Origin: Gonium pectorale
Taxonomy: Eukaryota > Chlorophyta > Chlorophyceae > Chlamydomonadales > Volvocaceae
Length of the DNA: 29,991 bases
Direction: 5' to 3'
NCBI GenBank assembly: GCA_001584585.1
Contig: LSYV01000013.1
Location: forward strand, 1,150,983-1,180,973
The translations under genes and the position numbers were made by a program. Of this stretch, positions 21,355-29,991 are shown in pieces (within the stretch, counting starts at the first letter, position 1; each line of letters starts with the position of its first letter). The notes under the pieces are model-generated. The model saw only the letters and a program-made list of their open reading frames with translations. It ran no database searches and was not told the DNA's origin.

Positions 21355-23885
21355 TCACAGGTCTCCAAACTCCAGTTCCCAGTCGCCGTCGCCGCCGCCC
21401 TCCCCCTCGGCCCCGCCCCCTGCCGCTGCTGCTGCTGCTCGCGGGTCCAAGTGCCGTAACCCGGGCAGCACTCCGCCTCCGCCTCCTTCCTCACCCCCGG
21501 CATAGGCTCCTCCTCTTGACCCCATCCACGCGAACCCGCTATCCCCGTCCGGACCTGCCCCGCCGCCGGCCGCCTCCCGCCCCTCCTCCCGCTCCTCGCC
21601 GGCCGTGCCCTCGTCCTCGTCGTCTTCTTCCCCTCCGCCCCACGCCCCCTCCTCGTCTTCGTCCGTTCCCGGTTGCCCCTCGGCGTCGCCTTCGCCCTCG
21701 CCCTCTATAGCCTCGTCCCCCTCTCCAGCCGCCTCCGCGCCGCCCTCCTCCCCTCCAGCCGTCGCCACTGCGTCGGCCCCCTTGGCCTCCCGCTTGGCAG
21801 ACCCCAGCACCCGGGCCCTCTCCTTTGCCGCCTCCCGCTTGGTGCGAATGAGCTTGTGTCGCTGAGGGACGGGGTGGTTTGTTCAGGGTGGCGATTGCAA
21901 AGCGGCTTGGGATGGCCGGTAGCGAAGGCCAACGCGCACGATAATGAAGCAGCGAGAGCAGCCTTTACCAAACAAAACAAGGAACCGAAGTACGGCATGC
22001 GTATTCTCGTACCAATCATGTCCCGCCGTTCAGTCGCATTCTACGGAAACCCACGTGCCTGCAACGGGCCGTCCTGCTTTGCCATACTTCATAACACCAA
22101 TGAAACTGTACATTCCGTACTTACGTACATATCGATGGCCTTCCCGGGGTCCAGGCTGCGCGGCAGGTGCACGAAGCGCACATTGCGGCCCTGCACGAGC
22201 AACGCAGGCGACAGGCACTTACGCAGCAGGGGACGGCTGGCGGGGCCAGGGGCTGGAGATCCAAAGAGCCACCAAGAGCCGTTGAGAGGGGCAGACAGGG
22301 CTGGCGGAGAAGGCTCACTGAGCGCAACCTGTGAGGGTACGCGGGGCGGGGCCTGCAGGCGCGCTGGGCACTGCGGTCGCCTACGAAGCTTCAAATGGCC
22401 TCAATGCTCTTATCAGCGCCCAGCGGTCCGACATTTCCTCGTAGTGCACGCCGTACCTTGACGTATATGTTTTTGCACTCGGTCTTGTGGCCCTACGGTG
22501 GGTTAGGCGGGGGCCGTAACGGGTTGGATAGCGGGGCAGACAGGGTTGATAGGCGTGTCTACTGGCGGGCCCAGCATGGGAGCTTAGGCCCGTGGCCCCG
22601 TGCCCTTGACGGTCTCATGGTTGTGCAAGGCGCTGGGAATGGTGCCAAGAGGGAAGGACAGGTTGGTTTTCGGTTTCCGGCTTCACGGGCTGGGCCATGC
22701 CCCTGGCCCTGTGCCCAGCCCCCAGCCCCAGCACAGGCGGCTGCCAGCGTGCGTCAGGGCACTGCATGCAGCCGTGCGGGGATCCCCTGGCAAAGCCCTC
22801 CGTGAACGCCCGCCAGGGCACCCCACCCCTCCCCTCCCAGCGCCGGTTCCGCTCCCCACACCCTGCCCCCTACCACTCCCCCCCATGCCCTGAAGCCGCC
22901 TCCGGTTTCAGAGTCCCGCCCGCGCACCTCGCCGTTCTCCCCAACCCGCTCCTTGCCTTCTGCGCCACCCCTTTCCCTCCCTCGCCCGCCCCTCGCCAGT
23001 CCGCCCGCCCACCCGCCAGCCTCACATCAAGCGTCTGCATGGTCGCGTCGGAGAGGGTCATGCTGCGATGGGATGGGGTGATCGGTGTTGATGGTCGCCG
23101 CGGTAGTGGCCGGTGGCAGCCGGTTCGGGGGCAAGGCGCGGCAGGCAGCGGCACGAGGGCGGTGAGGGGGGGGGGGGAGGGGAGGGGAGGGGGAGGGGAG
23201 GGGGAGGGGAGGGGGAGGGGTGCGAGGGGGAGGGGGGGTTGGAGGGGGGTGCAGGGGTGCGTACGGGCGTGAGGAACAGACCGCGCGGATGGGCGGCACG
23301 GGGTGTGCGTGGGCCGCTACAAGCCGAGAAAGGCCAGACTTCTTCCGGCATCTGTTCTCAGCCTATGTCAGCATCATATCGCAGCCACATGGGCGGGAGC
23401 GCTTGAAGGCCTTGGCCCATCAGGCAACAGGTCCGCACCCCTGCGCAGGAGCTCCGTCGGGAACATACGCACACTGCGTGCCTAGATCATATGCCGACAC
23501 CGTTCGCTGCCATGTGAGGTAAGCAGGAGGACCAGGAGGTCTTGTGCGGGGCACAGCGCTCCGTTGACCGCACGGCGTCTCCGTCTCCGTCTGTCTCTAA
23601 TCCGTGCGACACTCAAATCACACGCAGTAGTGTCCCCAAGGGTACGTTGGGGGACTCCGATCGGACATGAGCCGGAGGGTTTGGAAGGGACAGGACTTAC
23701 TTGAGGAAGTCGTCAACATCGTCCAGAATGCCCCGCAGCAGGATGTCGTTCCGGAGCTCAACTACCACGCGCCGCTGCACTTGGCTCTTGATGAGACACA
23801 CCAGTGTAGTTTCCTCGCGGGGAGGCAGCCGCCGTCGCCGCTTGCGGCCGCGGGCGGGCGGGCGCCCGGCGGGAGCGCGGAGCAT
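21355..23885 (-). CDS. LSM10-like Sm protein (U7 snRNP type) with acidic C-terminal tail
   Basis: Exons on the minus strand: 23885-23701, 23062-23026, 22492-22457, 22190-22125, 21861-21355, all GT-AG and in frame, giving 276 residues. A basic N-terminus (RGRKRRRR at 13-19) precedes the Sm fold. Sm1 covers about 31-67, with VVVELRNDILLRGILDDVDDF followed by LNMTLSD. Sm2 covers about 75-96: GHKTECKNIYVKGRNVRFVHLP. The spacing from GH to GRNVR equals that of human LSM10, whose Sm2 reads GRNVRYVHIP. Typical D1/D3 proteins have RGxxIRY(F) instead. LSM10 with LSM11 replaces SmD1/SmD2 in the U7 snRNP, which cleaves histone pre-mRNA. Residues 109-276 hold a Lys/Arg-rich helix (RHKLIRTKREAAKERAR), then a long Glu/Gly/Asp-rich tail absent from the 123-residue human protein. 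Exons 2 to 4 are tiny (37, 36, 66 nt). The gene shares a promoter region with the divergent gene at 24281. Sm membership is firm; LSM10 rather than an SmD-like paralogue is probable. Confidence 0.75.
23163..23255 (+). repeat. G-rich tract in LSM10-like intron 2
   Basis: Over a dozen G-runs of four or more are separated by single A or short spacers. On the transcribed RNA of the minus-strand gene this is C/U-rich. It lies in intron 1 of the gene (23063-23700), some 100 nt before the exon at 23062, so it may extend the polypyrimidine region. The plus strand could form G-quadruplexes. Confidence 0.9.
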
Positions 23886-24056
23886 GACACCGAATCGTGG
23901 GTTGACAGTGTTTTGGTAGCTGGCCCCACACCCTGCTGCCAAACTGTGTGCAGATCGATGCTTAGACAGAGTACAGGCACAGCAACTGGAATGGCGGTTA
24001 ACACTGTACGAAAGGAACAGTAACGTCTGGACTTCCAGTCAATAATGCCTACACAT

Positions 24057-24071
24057 GCTCTTGGCAAGAGC
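24057..24071. repeat. Hyphenated palindrome, 7-bp arms
   Basis: gctcttg-g-caagagc: perfect 7-bp inverted arms with a one-base centre. Confidence 0.95.
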
Positions 24072-24073
24072 TG

Positions 24074-24092
24074 CAAGTTCAATTTGAACTTG
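24074..24092. repeat. Hyphenated palindrome, 9-bp arms
   Basis: caagttcaa-t-ttgaacttg: perfect 9-bp inverted arms with a one-base centre, two bases after the previous palindrome. Confidence 0.95.
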
Positions 24093-24280
24093 GTATTGAC
24101 GAGTCAAGAGTGGGTCGGCGGGTCGCGAAGTCCAAATCGAGTATACAAGTTGTTCTAATAGATTCAATTTAGACAGTCAAATAAGTTTACCTAGACCCTT
24201 ACCTTGTGTTAGAAACACTTCCCTCTTCATCGGGGCCCGGCGGCTTGCCCAGGCGTGGGCCGCCTGACACGCCAGCTGAT

Positions 24281-26493
24281 ATGGCGTCCACAAGCGGCAA
24301 CGAAACGCGGCACTCGATGCGGGCGTCGGGTGGCCAGATGAACGCGGTTCGCCACGACTTCACCCGCCCCGACACGCTCATCGTGGGGCCCGACGGCAAG
24401 ACCCTCGTCCTGTGAGTGCGCATCCCCGCAACAGTGTCCAATCCCCGATATAAGTACGAAAGTATGTTGCAGCAGCCCACTTACCGCTCTTTCTGCTGAC
24501 TTCCCCGCGCCTTGCGGTCCTCGTAAGTGTGGCAGACGCCTTCCCATACACCGCGGTCCACCTTGCCAGACTTCCTTCTCCCTTTTCGCAACCGCGACCT
24601 CCATGCAGGGGACGCCCTACCAAGCAAGAGGGCCAGGCTACTGGTTTCCACAAGTATAACCCGGCGCGTCGGGGCCGGGCGGCGGCTGTCAGTAAAAAGA
24701 ACCCCAAGTTCGCCAAGCTGCCCTCGGCCCGACTCGATGGCGACGCTCTCCCCCCACAGGGACCCCTTGCCTTCCTGAGCCGCATCCCCCTTATGAACCT
24801 CGTGCTGACTGCCGTACTGGTGCATCGCGTCGCTTCGTTCGTCGGCCGCCGCCTGTTTGGCGGCCCCAACGCCGCTGCCGCTGGAGGGCGCGGCGCGGGG
24901 GCCGGAGCGGCGCAGCGTCAGCGACAGCTTGTACGGCCGCACGGCGAGTACGGCGAGGATGACGAGGAGGATTGGGACGAGCTGGACGAGCGGGCCGAGG
25001 AGCTGCTGGAGCAGATGCAGCATGCGGTGGGTCCTCGGGAGAGCCCCACTGGACCTCCCGCTCTCGGCGTCGCTTGGCCTCCATCCCTCCCTGCTCCCCA
25101 TCCGCGCTTCCCCACTCCGGCCCCAAAGCAACTGTTGCGCTCACACCGCTGCCCCGCCCCCCCCCCCGCCCCCCCCCGCCCCCCGCAGAGCATGCTACCC
25201 ACGATGCTGCGCTCCTCACTCCCCAAGCCGCAGCGGACCAACCTAGCCAAGCGGGCGGCGGCGGCGCACCGCAACCGCCCGCGCGGCCACCGGACCTCCC
25301 ACGCGATGCTGCACGGCGGGCCCACCGCCAACGTCGCGACCGCCGCCGCCGCGGCGGCCTCAGCAGCCGGCGGCGACGCAGCGGGGCGGCGGCCGGCGGC
25401 GCGCCGGCCTCTTGGCAAGCTGGAAAAGATGGACCTGATTGTACGGCAGCAGGTACGGCACATGGGCGCCTTCCCGTTGGCAAGCAGCCTGACGGGTTCA
25501 CGCCTTTGACGGCGTCATTTGGGTGCTCACCTCGTAACCAGCCCTGAGCCCGACAATACCATAGGTCCATAACAGCTGTCCCACAGCTCCTCCTTTTCGC
25601 ATCGACGTGTATTAACTGCTGTTGTCTTGCTCGCGAAGTGATGCCGCGTCGTGGCTCCTCTCCTCCTGCATCTCCACCCATCATCCCAGGGCCGCGGCCG
25701 GCCCTTGGCCACCTGCGCCCGCGCGACCCCGCTCGCGTTTCATCCTCAAACCGTGCGTCCCACCGGTCAAGCCCAAAACGTTTCCCTCACACACTGGCAG
25801 GTGCGGGCAGCCATGCTGGCGCAGCAGCGGCAGCAAATCCTGCAGCTGCAGCAGCAGGGCGGCGGCGAAGCCCTTCCGGCGTTGCCGGCCGGCGCCAGCC
25901 ACGCAGGGCCCCTGGCGCTGCCCGCAGGAGGCGGCCAGCAGATGGCGCTGGTCCCCGCCGGCGGCTCGGCGGCGGCGCCGTACGCCTCGCAGCTCCCGTT
26001 GCCGCCGCCGCCGTTCCGACCGCTGCCGCCGCACCTGCTGGCGCGGCTGGCGGGCGCGCCGCAGGTCCGTGCCGCCGCCGCCGCGCCGTCAGCACGGCCG
26101 ATGCCGCCGGTGCCCCCGGCGTCAGTGGCGTCGGCAGCCTCTTCCTCGGCGGCGGCGCCAGAGGTCGGGGCCGCGGTTGTCGGACCTGTGGCCGGGAAGG
26201 GCGCACAGGCCGAGGGCGGGTGTGTCGCCGGCTCGTCGGGTCAGGCGGCGCCCGGGTCGTCGTCGCCGTCGGCGGCGCCGGCGAGCGCGAGCGTGGGCGG
26301 GGATGACGCCGGCGACGGAGGGAAGCCTGGGCGTAGCGTGCCGCGGGTAGCTCGAGCTGGGCGGGCCGCTGCCGCCGGCGGCCGCGTTGGCGGCGGAGGA
26401 GGCGGAGGGGAAGGTGGCGGAACAGGCAGCGGCCCGACCGGCGATGCTGGCGGGGGAGGCGGTGGTTCCGCCCCGGCTGCTGACGGAGCGTGA
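24281..26493 (+). CDS. Unrecognised protein with one hydrophobic segment and an acidic cluster
   Basis: I do not recognise this protein. Exons: 24281-24411, 24609-25026, 25189-25452, 25801-26493; the frame is kept and gives 501 residues. The N-terminus (1-44) ends DTLIVGPDGKTLVL. A basic stretch around 56-82 (HKYNPARRGR, KKNPKFAK) follows. Residues 103-120 (IPLMNLVLTAVLVHRVAS) could be a single membrane span, with Arg after it. An acidic helix-prone segment, EDDEEDWDELDERAEELLEQ, comes next. The third exon is Arg/Ala-rich and ends KLEKMDLIVRQQ. The last exon begins RAAMLAQQRQQILQLQQQ, a likely helix, then turns Ala/Pro/Gly-rich. The 3' end is uncertain: an alternative frame from 26351 (after a possible tag acceptor) has good codon bias and reads past 26493. 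The intron 25027-25188 is a multiple of three and has no stop. Divergent from the LSM10-like gene. Confidence 0.6.
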
Positions 26494-27602
26494 AGGGCTC
26501 CGCGGGATCGTGCTGTTTGCGGATCGATGGTGGCACCTGCAATCGTGGAGTATGGCCGCTCCGTACCCCCGGTCCCGTAGGAGCATTCATTTTGCCCCTA
26601 CTTATGGCGTATGTGATGCAGGGGCAGGGCGAGTTGGGGCGCGTTGGATAAGGGTCCGCCACTGCTTGAGGGAGGGGGAGGGAGGCCCTCCCGCCCCATG
26701 GGTTGGGCGATACCGGTATGAGTCCAGCGCCCGCTGGAGGTGGTGGCGGGGCTGGGACGGCGAGGGACCCGTAGGGAGCAGGCGCGGCTCGCGCGTGCGG
26801 GTGCGGCCCGCGCCCTTTCCCGTCCCGTCCGCCCGCAGACACAGCACTAACAGCGAGCGACAGCGAGCGACATTGGCATGCGGGGCGGGCCATGAGCTTG
26901 TAACGACTTGTGTCCACGGACAATGTTTTCCGAGCTGCTGACTGTGATAACCCCTACATGCGATCCCGAGTCCAGCACTTTTGCCCCATTGTAAGCTAAG
27001 CTGCAGTCGCCGCGAGAACAGAAGGAGAATGCACACGATGGCACTGGCACCCTGACTGGCACGCTGGCGAGTCCGGCGCGTGCACCCTACCATTCACTCA
27101 CGCCTGCCTAAAGTAGCAGGCCCCCTCCACCCCTGCAGAAGCGATGGATCGCTGGCTCTTGCATATGCGTGCTCTTGCGCGCCCGTACCTGGACGAGACA
27201 GGACATCGGCGTGGGAGGCGCGGTAATGCTTCAACGCAAAAGAATTTCTTCACAGGACTTTCTCCCAATACAAATAACATACACTTTAGCGCCATCAGAG
27301 AAACAGCCTTACGCCCGCACGTCAGCCATCTAACTTATCATAGATAACATATGTGACACTCGCTTCTGTTCATGATGTCGAGTCCAGGCAAGTCCCATTG
27401 CCGAGCCACGAAGTTTGTGAGGACGTAGCTGCGAAGACAGCGCCTTTCATCTAGGATAGGATTGGACAGCCGCTTTCTATCATCCTTACCTAGTCATAAT
27501 GAAAACATGCAGGCTCGTTTTCTCCTTCGGCTACTCGGCACAGCACTGAGGATTTTTCAGGCGCACGGTAAGCCTTGGTCGCTTGTGTAACTCTGGGCTG
27601 CT
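26494..27602 (+). other. 3' UTR and intergenic region before the STPGR gene
   Basis: TGTAA occurs at 26899-26903 and 26990-26994, suitable for the plus-strand gene ending near 26493. Beyond about 27100 the sequence is noticeably AT-richer and is probably the promoter of the gene starting at 27603. No gene, tRNA or tandem repeat was recognised here. Confidence 0.5.
26899..26903 (+). promoter_or_regulatory. TGTAA poly(A) signal
   Basis: This is the first TGTAA found after the stop at 26491-26493, giving a 3' UTR of about 0.4 kb for the unrecognised protein gene. Confidence 0.5.
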
Positions 27603-29991
27603 ATGAATGCAGTATCACCGAGCCATAACTGTAGGAACAAAGCGCCGCGAACTTGGGTTGCGGACCCTCCTCCGTTCGGGGCGTCATCGGACCGCTTTCC
27701 GCCAAAGGTGCGGAGCAATGCTGACAATGGAAGCCACAAGCGCGCGGCCGCTCAGATTGGAGCTGGACGGGCCCACGGGTCCTGGGCCGTTACCCCACGG
27801 TTTTGCCCGGTGCCCGCCGGTGTGGCGTGCCATCGCCGCTTTCGATGCTTGCGCAAAGAAGGCAACTTTGGCTCAGATGCACTGTTGGATAACAAAACCT
27901 TGGCCTAGCCCACACCTCCTTGCTCCTGCGGTCTGCCTACTCACTTCGCCCTGCCCTGCCCGTCCTCCCACCCTCCTTCCACCACCGCCAGCCGCGCACC
28001 GCCAGCCCAGAGTACCACGTGGCGTATCGTGATGTGACGCAGCCGCCACGCTGGACCGCCAAAGTACGTACGGCACCCCCGCACCGCCGGATTGCGTGAG
28101 GTGCTGACCTGGCCTGGCCTTGGCGTCGGGTCCGCCACCGGCGCTGGGCTCCAGCATTCCGTAGTAGGCTCCGGGATGTAAAAGGGGTTGCGAACATCAC
28201 CTAAGCGCATGCGCAACGCATCACGCAGCGCGCTGTACCATGCGGGCTGCCCCTTGGGGCAGCGGGGCTGGTACTGCCCATGTGACCCGCCGTTCCCCAC
28301 GCTCCACAACCCGACCAACCCCGCTTGCAGGGCTGGGTGGGCATCGACGACTACATCAAGCCGCGGCGCGGTACGGCACCGTCCGTGTACGGCAGCTCCA
28401 GCCTGATGCCGCCGTCGGCCCCGCCGCGCCACTCGGCGGGGCTGGCCCCGTTGGCGGCCCCCTGCCCCAACGAGGTGCGGCTGCAGGAGCTGCTGGCGCT
28501 GCAGCGGAGGAAGGTGGCGACGGAGCCGGGGCCGGGCGCGTACCAGGTGGGTGGGTGGGCGGGTGGGCGGGTGGGCGGCGAGGGGTGGGGTTAACGAAGA
28601 AGGGAAACGGGCCGCGTTGCGGGCACCGAAGCGCATACTACACAGGCGAGCTGGTAGTGGTCGTGGTGTAGTTGTTGTCGACCTGGAAAACTGCAATGCC
28701 AGCGCAGAGAGGTGGATTGGGGTGGGGGGTGGGACGCTCTGCACGGCCGCTGCTGCGGGACTTCGTGGCCACGCACGGGTGGGCAGGCGTCCCCTGGATC
28801 TACTGTACGAGGTGGGACTGCGCAGGCTGCTGCTGCGCCCTTTTCCCTATTTTCCCCGCGCTTGCCAGCCACCTTGCAGCATCGCATCCCGTCGAGACAC
28901 GGCGTGCTGCGCCCCCGTCTCTGCCGTCCGCCCTCGCCGTCGTTACTCTCCCGCAACCCAGCCGCTCGGCCCCTCTGCCCATCCACTAACCGCTCCCTAA
29001 CCCGTGTCCCCTCCCACACCCTTCTTCCCCCACCCCCACCCCCGTGCCCGCGCCTGCAGCCCCGCGACGTCGGCCACCACCGCCGCTTCCGCCGCCCCGC
29101 CGACCCCTCCGTGGACGGGCCCTTCATGCTGGACCAGATGCCCGACGGCACCTCCACTCGCGTCAAGGAGATCGCGGCGCTGATCCGCACCCAGGGGGAC
29201 TCGGGGCTGGGGCCGGGCGACTACGAGGGGATGGCGGTGAAGGACCTACTCATGCGGAGCGCGCCCCAGTACAAGGTGGGGTGGGGGGGGATGCGGGGGA
29301 CGGGCGACGGAGTAGGCACACGAATCCCTGATAGCACGGACTGCGCCGCACCGCCAACGAGGAAACGACCTTGGGGACTCCGTACTTGTGTGTACCGGTA
29401 AGGAGGGCGGGTGTCAAGCGGAGTCGGGCGATGCCCTCTTCCGATCACAAAGTGGGATGGGTCCGGTGAATGGAAGTGCGAGACGGGGGCTGGGCCAGGG
29501 AGTGAGACCCGTCGTCGATCCAGGGGCTGTGGGGGGTGGCCTTGCCTGGCTGCTTGGGGCCGAAGGGGCGCTGCGGGCGCTGGAGCCACCTCCACGCCGT
29601 GTGGTGACCACCACTCCGTCGCCCCGCCCCGCTCCGCCCCGACCCGACCCGACCCGACCCGCCCCGACCCGACCCGACCCGACCCGACCCGACCCGACCC
29701 GACCCGACCCGACCCGACCCGACCCGACCCGACCCGACCCGGCCCCCCTGTGCTGCAGGTGCCCGTCACCGACCGGGACGGCCGCGCGGCGCACGCCAAG
29801 ACGCTGAGCATCAGCCGCAGCATCCAGCACGGCATAGACTGGCACGTGCCCATCATCGTGGAGCCGCCGCCGGGCCAGCGAGACGCGGCCAGCAGCAGCG
29901 GCGGCTGCGGCGGCTCCTCCGCACCGACGACGGCGCGCTCCGACGGCGGTCCGACGGCGGCGGCGGCCGAGCGCTCCGCCGGCGCGGTCTC
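27603..29991 (+). CDS. STPGR (SHIPPO)-motif protein, probable ciliary protein (3' partial)
   Basis: Sperm-tail PG-rich repeat proteins bind or line ciliary and other stable microtubules. Exons: 27603-27707, 27992-28063, 28331-28546, 29060-29275, 29759 to the window end; all introns are phase 0. The start ATG gives MNAVSPSHN, then DPPPFGASSDRFPPK (21-35), resembling the phenylalanine-glycine-serine element that accompanies PG repeats. Exon 2 is PRTASPEYHVAYRDVTQPPR. Exon 3 ends with EPGPGAYQ (124-131), and exon 4 contains GLGPGDYEG (180-188); both fit the PGPGxY core. Exon 5 has SISRSIQHGIDWHVPIIVEP, then a Ser/Gly/Ala-rich low-complexity run that leaves the window without a stop. A green alga with motile cilia would be expected to have such proteins. 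Which numbered flagellar protein this is cannot be decided here. Confidence 0.72.
29641..29740 (+). repeat. (GACCC)20 minisatellite before a 3' splice site
   Basis: Twenty pentamer units, 19 of them perfect (unit 29661-29665 is gcccc), fill 100 bp and end 18 bp before the acceptor tgctgcag at 29751-29758 of the STPGR gene. The frames across the repeat give only simple-sequence peptide. Confidence 0.97.

Larger units (their letters stand above)
23886..24280. promoter_or_regulatory. Bidirectional promoter region
   Basis: This 395-bp space separates the ATG of the minus-strand LSM10-like gene (23885) from the ATG of the plus-strand gene (24281). It is distinctly more AT-rich than its flanks. 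Two adjacent hyphenated palindromes sit in the middle at 24057-24071 and 24074-24092. No clear TATA box is seen. Confidence 0.6.

Noticed and set aside
23163..23255. Gly/Glu-rich coding sequence on the plus strand
   Set aside because: Pure repeat translation inside an intron of the LSM10-like gene.
26602..27093. Minus-strand ORF of 163 residues
   Set aside because: No biased codon use or recognisable motif; it covers the probable 3' UTR of the plus-strand gene.
29414..29856. Minus-strand ORFs rich in Gly-Arg-Val-Gly-Ser
   Set aside because: They are translations of the GACCC pentamer array and of the antisense of the STPGR exon.

Overview
This window looks like nuclear DNA of a volvocine green alga (the Chlamydomonas/Volvox group). 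It is GC-rich. Genes are split by many short GT-AG introns, coding codons mostly end in G or C, and several genes are followed by the chlorophyte poly(A) signal TGTAA. The species cannot be named from the sequence alone. All exon models are hand-built from splice consensus, reading-frame continuity and remembered family alignments. No database search was run.

Layout. (1) 1-8592, plus strand: the 3' part of an organelle-type glycyl-tRNA synthetase, a fused alpha-beta (GlyQ-GlyS) protein in 17 visible exons. Its long 3' region runs to about 9.8 kb. (2) 9961-10034, minus strand: an intact-looking tRNA gene with anticodon UAU (Ile). (3) 10.0-15.7 kb: a less GC-biased accessory region. It holds a two-exon minus-strand gene (12359-13299) that resembles the Uma2 / PD-(D/E)XK nuclease-like fold but lacks the usual lysine, a poorly resolved cluster of coding-like segments (14054-15669), several tandem repeats, a palindrome and a dispersed repeat family. 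(4) 16.0-19.7 kb, plus strand: an eight-exon aldo-keto reductase with a complete catalytic tetrad, preceded by a 19-bp minisatellite. (5) 21355-23885, minus strand: a five-exon Sm-like protein closest to LSM10, the U7 snRNP subunit used in histone mRNA 3'-end processing, with a long acidic glycine-rich tail. (6) 24281-26493, plus strand, divergent from the LSM10-like gene: an unrecognised protein with one hydrophobic segment. (7) 27603-29991, plus strand, running off the window: a protein with PGPGxY (sperm-tail PG-rich, STPGR/SHIPPO) motifs, probably ciliary.

The neighbours do not form a pathway. This is an ordinary eukaryotic gene neighbourhood with a repeat-rich accessory stretch in the middle. 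The most interesting items are the LSM10-like gene, the CCAAT/E2F-like minisatellite before the aldo-keto reductase, the nuclease-like gene and the related repeats around it, and the twin palindromes in the 24.1 kb bidirectional promoter.
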